Below the pieces are notes generated by a model. That model ran no database searches. It saw nothing but the letters and a program-made list of their open reading frames with translations, and was not told the DNA's origin. A stretch of 28,458 nucleotides of DNA, taken from contig KV424026.1 in the NCBI GenBank assembly GCA_001632435.1, positions 1 through 28,458 of the forward strand, given 5' to 3'. Made by a program: the position numbers and the translations under genes. Source of the DNA: Calocera cornea HHB12733. Taxonomy: Eukaryota; Basidiomycota; Dacrymycetes; Dacrymycetales; Dacrymycetaceae. Shown here piece after piece: positions 1-7,393 of this stretch (its first letter is position 1; every line of letters begins with the position of its first letter).

Positions 1-440
1 GAAGTGTTGTCTAGCCTTCCTGTGCCCTTGTATAGCCTATTCCGATCCTGCACTGCCCATTCCGCTTGTTGGAACAGCATTCCAGTGATGCATCGCCTTG
101 GGGCGGTGCAGAGGTTGCGCATGGCTATGCAAGAGTGGGAATGGACTGGAAAACCTGGAAAACCTTCGGAATAGGAGCCTGGGCATTGCCTGAGGCTGGG
201 ACATCTTGTCCTGTCTCATTCCGTTCCGTATTGGGCTATTCCAGGGGGTTTCAAGGTGTTGCGGAGTCCGGAATATCGGAATAGGCTTCGGAGTTGCTGT
301 AGTGCCCTGACACTGTGATGCCTGATGAGCCTGGGGAGGTTGTGCGCAAGGCAGGTGCACATGCTTGTGCTTGTGCTTGTGCTTGTGTTTGTGCTCGTGC
401 TTCGGCTTGGGCTTGAGCTCGACTTGGGAATGAAAGTGTC
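1..440. other. Non-coding segment with scattered GGAATA/TATTCC motifs
   Basis: No convincing gene is seen. The first 290 bp carry many short GGAATR or ATTCC motifs in both orientations, for example near 38-48, 58-64, 81-86, 139-144, 168-174, 219-228, 238-243 and 271-283. They are not regularly spaced. The stretch leads into a hexamer array at about 361. Open frames here have no recognisable protein character. Confidence 0.4.
361..420. repeat. GTGCTT hexamer array A
   Basis: Imperfect tandem hexamer GTGCTT, drifting into GTGTTT, GTGCTC and TCGGCTTGGGCT variants. It lies directly upstream of the first Hsp90 relic. A matching array precedes the second relic, so the array may have been part of the duplicated unit. 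Confidence 0.8.
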
Positions 441-441
441 G

Positions 442-990
442 TCCGCAAGACGGTCAAGGCGAAGGCTGTTAAGGAGGAGCTCAGCAAGACCAAGCCGTTG
501 TGGACTGGGAAGTCGCCAAGATCACCCAGGAAGAGTACAACGCGTTCTACAAGAGCCTGACCAACGACTGGGAAGCTCCCCTTGCCGTTCAGCAGTCCTC
601 CATCGAGGGCCAGCTCGAGTTCAAGGCCATTCTCTTCATTCCCAAGCGCGCTCCCTTCGCTCTCTCCGAGACCAAGAAGAAGCGCAACAACATCAAGCTC
701 TACATACGTCGCGTGTTCATCATGGACGACTACAAAGACATCATGCCCGAGTATCTCAACTTTGTCAGGGGCATCGTCGACTCTGAGGATTTCCCGCTCA
801 ACATCTCCCGTGAGACGCTGCAGCAGATCAAGACCCTCCAGGCCATCCACAAGAACTTGAACCCTAAGTTCATGGACCTGTTCAGCGAGATCGCTGAGGG
901 CAAGGACATGTCGTCGATCCGCCGTGTGCTCTCGTTGGGCCGGGGTACCAACATGGAGCGAATCATGAAGGGGCAGCGCCTCCCGTGCGA
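442..990 (+). pseudogene. Hsp90 relic, copy A (middle domain with internal deletion)
   Basis: This is a decayed fragment of a cytosolic Hsp90 chaperone gene. It opens with the end of the charged linker and the KTKPLWT motif. After a one-base loss near 515-522 the frame shifts, and the middle domain continues from [18 protein letters not shown] through [19 protein letters not shown] and [20 protein letters not shown] to about 905. The sequence then jumps to a fragment like the family's NMERIMKAQ motif at about 945-980, so roughly 200 residues of the middle and C-terminal domains are missing. The N-terminal ATPase domain and the MEEVD tail are absent from the window. No introns interrupt the fragment, although other genes here are intron-rich. 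It cannot encode a working chaperone. Confidence 0.88.
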
Positions 991-1380
991 AAGCTGGTTG
1001 AGATGTAGGTTGACCCGCGAGGGCACAGAAGAGCCCCGATGCAGGGAGGCGGCTCTGTCCAGACATCGATCGGTCGCCGGCATCCTCCCCACGCTTACGA
1101 GGCTGAGCAGTAACAGCTAGTCGGGCAGGGTGGCAGCAGAGGTCCGATGCCTTGAGGCGGCGGCCGGATTGTATGAGATGGCTGACGCTTGGGAGGAGTA
1201 TACAGGTATCGAATGGCAGAATGGTGAGTTGATGCTTGCCAGACGGATGGCGTCTGTTAAGCATGTTTCGCTTGGAGGAGAGGCGCGATGCAGTTGAATC
1301 TGATGGGAACAGAGACACTGCTTGATGGACACTCACGGGCTCTCGTCATCGTGAATGTGGTTGGGCTCGAGCTTCAGCTT
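991..1380. other. Spacer between Hsp90 relics
   Basis: No gene is supported. The long minus-strand frame crossing this region is antisense to the Hsp90 relic and to a simple repeat. The segment separates copy A from the second hexamer array. Confidence 0.5.
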
Positions 1381-1440
1381 GTGCTTATGCCTGTGCTTGT
1401 GCTTGTGCTTGTGCTGGTTCTGGTTCTGGTTCTGGTGCTC
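1381..1440. repeat. GTGCTT / TGGTTC hexamer array B
   Basis: About four GTGCTT units are followed by about three TGGTTC units. It precedes Hsp90 relic B much as array A precedes relic A, though the distance to recognisable Hsp90 sequence is longer (about 105 bp against about 20 bp). Confidence 0.8.
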
Positions 1441-1544
1441 TTATTGCACTTGCTCGTACTCGAGCTCGCTCGGGCGGGCGAAGGGTAAGCCATAGATACG
1501 GAACACCTGCCGTTAGAGGCTGCATCAACAGAGTCCTGAAGTCC

Positions 1545-2635
1545 GTCCGCAAGAAGGTCCAGTAGACGGTCGTCGAGAATGAGGAGCTCAAGAAGCCAAG
1601 GCGTTGTGGAATCGCAACTCCGCCGACATCGCCCAGGAAGAGTACAACGCGTTCTACAAGAGGCTGACCAACAGACTGGGAGAATCCTCTTGCCGTTAAC
1701 CAAGCGCGCTCGCTTCGATGTCTTCGAGACCAAGAAGAAGCGCAACAACATCAAGCTCTACGTCCGTTGCGTGTTCATTGTGGACGACTGCGAGGATATC
1801 ATCCCCTAGTATCTCAACTTTGTCAAGGGGATCGTCGACTCTGAGGATTTCCCGCTCAACATCTCCCGTGAGACGCTGCAGCAGAACAAGATCCTCAAGG
1901 TCATCCGCAAGAACTTGGTCAAGAAGTGCATGGACCTGTTCAACGAGAAGGCCCAGGACAAGGACAACTTCGCCAAGTTCTACGAGGCCTTTCCCAAGAA
2001 CTTGAAGATCGGCATCCACGAGGACAGCCAGAACAGGTCGAAGCTCGCCGAGTTCCTCCGCTTCTACTCCACCAACTCTGGTGAGGAGATGACCTCTTTC
2101 AAGGACTACATTATCCGCATGACGGAGGGGCCAAAGTCGATCTACTACCTCACCGGCGAGTCTCTTGCTGCGACCCGCGACGGGCCGTTCCTTGAGGACC
2201 TCAGGAAGAAGGGCTTCGAGGTCATCCTACTCGGTGACCCCATCGATGAGTACGCCGTCACCCAGTTGAAGGAGTTCGAGGGGAAGAAGCTTGTACGCGT
2301 GTCCAAGGAGGGCCTCGAGCTCGAGGAGACTGAGGCGGAGAAGAAGGAGCGCGAGGAGGAGGCAGAGCGCGAGGAGGAGGCGGAGCGCGAGGAGGAGGCG
2401 AAGCGCGAGGAGGAGGCGAAGCGCGAGGAGGAGGCGAAGCGCGAGGAGGAGGCGAAGCAGTTCGACGACCTCGACAAGTCCATCAAGGAGGCGCTCGGTG
2501 ACAACGTCGAGAAGGTCGTCGTGTCCAACCGTATTGTAGACTCCGCCTGTGTCCTGGTCACTTGGCCAGTTTGTCTCGTCGTCGCACATGGAGCGTGTCA
2601 TGAAGGCGCAGCTCCTCCGTGACGCCTCGAAGCTT
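1545..2635 (+). pseudogene. Hsp90 relic, copy B (middle and C-terminal domains)
   Basis: The second and longest Hsp90 fragment begins in the linker ([12 protein letters not shown]) with an in-frame stop at about 1569. A frameshift follows near 1595-1600. The region between LTN and the PKRA motif is deleted at about 1675-1705, and a further in-frame TAG lies at 1807-1809. From about 1830 to 2560 the frame is open and close to the family sequence: [67 protein letters not shown] and [11 protein letters not shown] one-base insertion near 2562 then breaks the frame inside the TGQF motif, and [12 protein letters not shown] is readable only in the shifted frame. No introns are visible. Several independent lesions make it non-functional as an Hsp90. 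Confidence 0.9.
2347..2454 (+). repeat. 18-bp tandem repeat coding [12 protein letters not shown]
   Basis: Six almost identical 18-bp units (GAG/AAG CGC GAG GAG GAG GCG) inside Hsp90 relic B. Each codes for E/K-R-E-E-E-A. Normal Hsp90 has about one such segment, just before [16 protein letters not shown], so this is an in-frame expansion within the relic. Confidence 0.9.
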
Positions 2636-2647
2636 GTACGCTGTTCA

Positions 2648-2805
2648 AGATGAGCCTCGAGCTCAAGGAGCGCGCGTGGGGGAAGGAGTGGGACGACATG
2701 GTTAAAGAGGTGGATGACCTCTGCAAGTCGATCAAGGACGCGCTCGGTGACAAGATCGAGAACGTCGTCCGACTACATCGTCGATACCCAGTCACGGGAT
2801 CACCA
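2648..2805 (+). pseudogene. Hsp90 relic, copy C (short C-terminal fragment)
   Basis: A third, more diverged fragment follows copy B directly. It repeats the segment around SLELKE through DDLCKSIKDALGDKIENVV, which copy B also contains at about 2310-2520. A frameshift follows, after which a SDYIVDT-like string corresponding to SNRIVDS is readable in another frame. It suggests a partial tandem duplication or rearrangement of the relic. No other Hsp90 parts are seen. Confidence 0.75.
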
Positions 2806-3000
2806 GTTAAATCGCTTGGTCGTCTTCCACGGAGCGAATCAATAGCGTCAACCGCTGTCGTGCGAGTGCGCCTGCAGATTCTCGCGTGCATATTGTCTTC
2901 TGGTGTACTGCTTAGTGCGAGCTCTCTTGTTGGGTCGGCCACGGCTGAGTTCGTGTCGGGGTTGAGGTTTGACAGTCGGCGCTCGAACGTTACGGCTCTC

Positions 3001-3120
3001 GAATCTGGTGGCTTCCCAATCTGGTGGTTCCCGAATCTGGTGGTTCTCAGATCTTGTGGCTCCCGAATCTCGTGGCTCCCGAATCTCGTGGCTACGGAAT
3101 CTCGTGGTGCCCCAATCTGG
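3001..3120. repeat. 16-bp minisatellite, about 7.5 units
   Basis: The unit is GAATCTSGTGGCTCCC-like, starting at 3001, 3017, 3033, 3049, 3065, 3081, 3097 and 3113 (partial). Units differ mainly at positions 1, 7 and 12-16. Sixteen is not a multiple of three, so the array is unlikely to be coding. It lies just beyond the Hsp90 relics. Confidence 0.92.
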
Positions 3121-3330
3121 TCGACGAATAAGAGTTGCCTAAAAGGATCGGGGCGAGAATTCGTAGAGCCGAGAGTCGACCAACGGAGACGACGGATGGA
3201 TAACGGTGGGATCGATGAGAGCGCGGGCGAGCGGTCCGAAGTCGGGGTGGTACAACAGATGTGGATTGGACGGGGCTACGAAATAAGTACAAACCCCCCT
3301 TCATTTGGGGCTAATACTACTATTTCCTAA

Positions 3331-3720
3331 CTAAATTGGCCGTGGAGAAGAGAGAAAGAGCATTAGACGATCTGGGATGCTAATGAGTACATGCCCAGTG
3401 CACCGCGAGTGGCTTACATTGGACAGTGGAATGACGGCGGGCGCATCATCCGTGTTCGGATGGAGGCACGCAATGAACGCGCGAGCGATGTACTGGTCGT
3501 AGTGTTCCGCGAGGCGGGGAAGCGCCGTGGAGATCTTCATATAGGTGGCGTGGACGAACCACCACGCAGAGTAGAAGCAGTTGACCATTTCCGATGGAGC
3601 GAGGTGCTTGAAGGGGTGGGACGAGTGTACGTGAGAGGGCGAGAGGGTGTAGGACCGAATGTCCGTGACTGCAGGGCTCAGGGAGGGAGCGGATTGGGTC
3701 GTTGAAGTCGGCTGTGAGCC
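3331..3720 (-). CDS. Possible orphan coding exon
   Basis: A minus-strand frame closing at TAG 3331-3333 reads as protein-like sequence: a Ser/Pro/Thr-rich lead, then SEMVNCFYSAWWFVHATYM and RLAEHYDQYIARAF. An ATG lies at 3588, but the protein-like reading extends upstream to about 3720. There it meets possible splice acceptors (GCGCCAG, CTCACAG) and, beyond them, a stop. It could be the last exon of a small gene or a relic. I do not recognise the family. A plus-strand frame of 104 codons overlaps it (3391-3705) and looks like its antisense. No promoter or first exon could be fixed. Confidence 0.3.
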   Translation of the reverse strand, partial: GSQPTSTTQSAPSLSPAVTDIRSYTLSPSHVHSSHPFKHLAPSEMVNCFYSAWWFVHATYMKISTALPRLAEHYDQYIARAFIACLHPNTDDAPAVIPLSNVSHSRCTGHVLISIPDRLMLFLSSPRPI

Positions 3721-3813
3721 TGGCGCAGCCGCAACTCAAAAATGAGTTGGAGGACAACGCCGCTACTTCCATGTACGAATGGAGTGCGCGGGCGAACTTT
3801 CATGGATTGAGTG

Positions 3814-5829
3814 TCATCGTTGCGGTGACTCGCGGAGGCTAAGACTGGCACGCCGTTTTCGTGCCCTGTTCTGCACCCAATCCCTCAGTTTCCACTTTTG
3901 CCCCACAGTGCGTTCTGGGGCTCCGGGCTCAATAGATGGAGGTGCGAGATTGCCACCAGCTGGTACTGATTGATCCAGTGCGAGAGTTGAGCGAGGTAGT
4001 GGTTGACGAGATGAGCTGCGCGTAGCGAGAGTAGGTTTCGGCGAAGACGCTGAATGTGAAGGAGAAAGAGGAGCCGGAGAAGGCGAAGTTGGAGAAGGAG
4101 AAGTTGGAGAAGGAGATAGAGGAGATGAAGGAGGAATGAGAGAAGAAGAAGAAGGTGCTGGTGAAGATAAAATAGGGGCGCGAGGATCGATTGCTGAAGC
4201 CACGGGTCCGAGGGTGGGAGGAGGTTCGCATGTAGCAAACCCACCTCTGGTCTCATGCAGATATGATTTGTACGGTTCGGGGTAGTACTCGAGCAACGCG
4301 TCGCGCTGAGCCGCATGTGTCGCGAGCATCTGCGAAGATGTCTGGGCGGCTGTCCAAGGCTGGCTGATTGCCCGCGAGGCAGGGCCCGTATAGCGCTGAA
4401 TAGGAATCTGGAAATGTGCGCGGTTGCTGGGTAAGTTAAACCATCGAGCTGATGGCTGCTGTTCTGAATGTAGACCTCTGCGGGGAACAAAGACGCTCGT
4501 GGAAGCCAAGATGGTTTTCCGAGTCGTGACCAGCCTGAGATCGGGAGAAGCCACTTTTGAGGATACTGGTGCTTCCTCACCCTCTTCGAGATCACTGCTT
4601 TCGCCCGGCTGAACGCCATGATCGGCAATATAGCTTTTAGCGAGATGCCGAATTCGCTTGTTCGGTCTGGCTGCCCGCTCAACTTGGTCCAAAGTTAACG
4701 CCTGGCGCTCGCGATATTGACCTGGATCGAAGGGGCACGCGCCCTTGTGCTCGTGTTTGAGATTTTTACGGATAGTCTTGACCCAGTCGTCCGTGTGGCA
4801 GAAGTCGTGCCACTTGTCCCCCGAGCGCCTCGCTTCGAGGATGGGCACGCCATCACGCAGTAGTTGCTTGCGCCTGTCGAAGTTACGGACTGAATTATGT
4901 CGAACTCCAACAAAATTGTACACCCAGGGCGGGTTCGTTGGGCCAAGTGGATATTGGCGTAGATGAATGCAGTCGAAAAAGTTTAGCATTCCAAGCAAAT
5001 CGCGGGTTTTAGCCTGGGCAACTAGCCACACTTGGCGGACGAGCGCATACGGGAAAGGGCGACGTAGATCCTCGAAATTGAATCGCGCTGCCCACTGATC
5101 CTCGAGAGGAGTATACAGCTGTCGAATGGCATGATCTGGAATCGTAGTCAAGCGTTGCTTGGCGAGGCGAAGGAACAAATCATGAGCGCGATGGAGACTA
5201 TCGACCCAGTTGGGATCGAGGATACCCCTCCTTCCAGGGCGACGATCGAGATCGACGGAAAATGCTTGGATCATAGGGACCACCCACCACACCTTCGCGT
5301 TGAGAGGATGTGCAGGAGGGCCTTCGCAATACGGTCGGTGCGGTAACGTCGAGTCAAGATCTTGTGCAAAAACAGTCCACTCGCGACGGGACCGTGCCCA
5401 GAGGCACTTCTCGTTCTCTTCGACACACCAGCGTATATCATGCTTGAGGACACCATTGCCGTCCATCGTCTGCAGAAAGAAGTGCTGAAAGACTGCATCC
5501 TCTTGGATCTCTTCCACGCTGCGAGATGGAACCTCGTAGCGCGTCCAAGGGAATTGCTCAACAGAGAGCAATGACGCAGGGAGACCATCTTCCCGCTCCG
5601 TCAGAAGGGTCGGCATTGTGTCAAACCGAGTCGCATTGAATGAGTTGAGCAGCTGGCCGACGGTCCTCCTTGAAAAGAACGGGGAGGGGGGATCTAATGA
5701 AGGAAGCGCACCAGGCCTTTCTGCTCCTAGGATTTGATGTTCGTCGGACGCAGAGACAAGGGAAGACTCCTGAAGATGATGCTGCAGCGGCGGCGTTCGT
5801 AGCCAAGTTTCTGGGGTGGCGAATGGCAT
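3814..5829 (-). CDS. Intronless orphan protein, 671 residues
   Basis: A single uninterrupted frame from ATG 5829 to TGA 3814. I do not recognise the family. The central part (about residues 170-370) has globular character, rich in Trp, Arg and Tyr, with strings such as VWWVVPMIQAFSVDLDRRPG, RQVWLVAQAKTRDLLGMLNF and NFVGVRHNSVRNFDRRKQLL. A His/Cys-rich stretch at about 338-366 (WHDFCHTDDW ... HEHKGACPF) could bind metal, but no known finger pattern fits. An acidic patch (DLEEGEEAP) is near 410. Residues about 550-597 are a low-complexity Ser/Pro repeat with SPSPT units, and the C-terminus is basic (NRARKRRASL), which could serve as a nuclear signal. There is no signal peptide or membrane segment. 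Being intronless sets it apart from its spliced neighbours. It lies between decayed repeats, so it may belong to an accessory or element-associated family. Confidence 0.7.
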   Translation of the reverse strand: MPFATPETWLRTPPLQHHLQESSLVSASDEHQILGAERPGALPSLDPPSPFFSRRTVGQLLNSFNATRFDTMPTLLTEREDGLPASLLSVEQFPWTRYEVPSRSVEEIQEDAVFQHFFLQTMDGNGVLKHDIRWCVEENEKCLWARSRREWTVFAQDLDSTLPHRPYCEGPPAHPLNAKVWWVVPMIQAFSVDLDRRPGRRGILDPNWVDSLHRAHDLFLRLAKQRLTTIPDHAIRQLYTPLEDQWAARFNFEDLRRPFPYALVRQVWLVAQAKTRDLLGMLNFFDCIHLRQYPLGPTNPPWVYNFVGVRHNSVRNFDRRKQLLRDGVPILEARRSGDKWHDFCHTDDWVKTIRKNLKHEHKGACPFDPGQYRERQALTLDQVERAARPNKRIRHLAKSYIADHGVQPGESSDLEEGEEAPVSSKVASPDLRLVTTRKTILASTSVFVPRRGLHSEQQPSARWFNLPSNRAHFQIPIQRYTGPASRAISQPWTAAQTSSQMLATHAAQRDALLEYYPEPYKSYLHETRGGFATCEPPPTLGPVASAIDPRAPILSSPAPSSSSLIPPSSPLSPSPTSPSPTSPSPAPLSPSHSASSPKPTLATRSSSRQPLPRSTLALDQSVPAGGNLAPPSIEPGAPERTVGQKWKLRDWVQNRARKRRASLSLRESPQR

Positions 5830-5957
5830 GGCTAATATGAACCTTAGAAAATGCCGAAGGTGATGATCCGTCCGCGACCCTCTTGATGGGACTATGCGTT
5901 CTATATAGCTGCAACCTTTTCCACTATCGAAATGTGCCCTTTTGCTAGGAGTTGGGC

Positions 5958-6062
5958 TTGTGCTCGCGCTCGACCTCGACTTCGTGCTCGTGCTCGTGCT
6001 CGCGCTCGACCTCGACTTCGTGCTCGTGCTCGTGCTCGTGCTCGACCTCGACCTCGACCTCG
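5958..6062. repeat. Compound CTCGTG/CTCGAC repeat with duplicated 36-bp unit
   Basis: A simple repeat of CTCGTG, CTCGCG and CTCGAC hexamers. A 36-bp block at 5961-5996 is repeated exactly at 5997-6032, followed by more CTCGTG and three CTCGAC units. On the minus strand it would code Glu-His and Glu-Val dipeptides. It resembles the GTGCTT arrays at 361 and 1381. Confidence 0.9.
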
Positions 6063-6447
6063 GATACAGCGTACGGTTGCGCCTTGATGCACGCTGTGCG
6101 CCTCTGCGACTTTCTGCTTGATGACGACCAGACTCGGGAGCACCAAACTATGTGGGCTTCTCCGAGGGGCCAGAGAGAGATATGAGAAGGAGGACGGTAT
6201 GACGAGAACGCGTCAGATAGGCTGGATGCCGCTGCCTCGTCTAGGCCTGTCTGAACGACGCCGACATCGACAATGAGATGAGGCACTCAGGGACGCGCCG
6301 TGAGCGGAAGCTGATTTAGATACGCATCACGTGATGAGTGATGCTGTGTTAATATTGCCTCGGCACGCATGAGGCGGAAACGGATGCTAACGGAGGCAGA
6401 TGGAACCCTACGGAAGCAAATAAGTCATATCCGGCTATACCCCTACC

Positions 6448-6482
6448 GGAACCACCGGAACCGTAAGGGTTCCGGTGGTTCC
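6448..6482. repeat. Perfect 15-bp inverted repeat with 5-nt loop
   Basis: GGAACCACCGGAACC at 6448-6462, spacer GTAAG at 6463-6467, and the exact reverse complement GGTTCCGGTGGTTCC at 6468-6482. It could form a strong hairpin in DNA or RNA. No T-run follows it, and eukaryotic genes do not use such terminators, so its role is unknown. Confidence 0.95.
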
Positions 6483-7315
6483 ATTCTCGCGGTACTCGTA
6501 TGTTCTCCCAGTTTGTGCACCTTGACCATGTGGCACAGGGTGCAGGTGACTGGGGTCTTTCCGCTCTCCGTGCTTCTTTTGTCACAAACTGGCCACAAAC
6601 CACGAACGAAAAGCTCCGTCGCTTTTGCAGTTCGTGAAGCTCACACAAGCATGGCATCTTTCTCGGCCCGTCCCGGCATGACAAATTTATACATGTTTCC
6701 ATGACACCATGTGCTAGCACCCAAACCCGGCTGACGAAGCGCCCATAGCCGGCCTACGAACTACCCAGCATGAACTGAACTTGAACTGAACGCACAGTTC
6801 GTTGATTCTGTCCCCAATCTCCTTCCGCCGCTGCCGAGCGTGCCGAGCTCTCACGAACTATCTGTCACAAACCAGAAATGAGTACGGCTAATGTGCAACG
6901 CACGTATGGAGCTTCGCATCACTGCTTCTTTTTATTCACTTGACACTCTCGCTTTTATCAAGTAATAGCGCTCAGCATGCGGTGTGGCGGGAGGCCGTCC
7001 CGTTGGCCTCCACTCACATTCACACGCGGGCGAGCTTCGGAGAATGTCCACCTGGCAGAAGAAAAGAAGGCGCGTTGATACGTCTCATCCATCGGCCGGG
7101 GTGCGACCTCCCATTACGGGCGAAGAAGCACATGCCCGCACTTCATCCCATGGGTACACCCCGCGGGGCTCCGCCTTCTCGGCATTTGGTAGGCTGACAA
7201 GAAGCCGGCCATAACGAGGCACCCGGCCATCAATGCTATTTCCGGCCGGGCGGGACTCGGATAGTGGCTGGCCACGCGCACTAGCTCGACCGGGCCGATC
7301 AAGCCCCCAGCGTAC

Positions 7316-7323
7316 TTATAAGA
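7316..7323 (+). promoter_or_regulatory. TATA box for T1
   Basis: TTATAAGA about 70-78 bp upstream of the T1 ATG at 7394. T2 and T3 have similar TATA elements at comparable distances. Confidence 0.65.
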
Positions 7324-7393
7324 ACCGCTCTGGGTGCGCCTGGCACAGGAGCGTGCTTCTTGCCCCGATCACCTAGGCACCCAGGCACGTACC

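Larger units (their letters stand above)
5830..7315. other. Intergenic region upstream of T1 transporter
   Basis: Apart from the repeat at 5958-6062 and the hairpin at 6448-6482, no gene is supported. A minus-strand frame at 5945-6286 is largely the simple repeat. The last several hundred bases are presumably the T1 promoter. Short direct repeats TTGAACTGAAC or TGAACTGAAC occur at about 6771-6791, and TGTCACAAAC occurs near 6579 and 6863. Confidence 0.5.

Noticed and set aside
251..1336. 361-codon minus-strand frame
   Set aside because: It is antisense to Hsp90 relic A and to the GTGCTT array. The Ala-Gln/Ala-Arg dipeptide stretch is just the repeat.
3391..3705. 104-codon plus-strand frame
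   Set aside because: Its composition (REAGKRRGDLHIGGVDEPPR-like) is typical of the antisense of a real coding strand. The minus frame reads better.
5945..6286. 113-codon minus-strand frame
   Set aside because: A large part is Glu-Val/Glu-His dipeptides from the simple repeat, and the rest has no family character or promoter.
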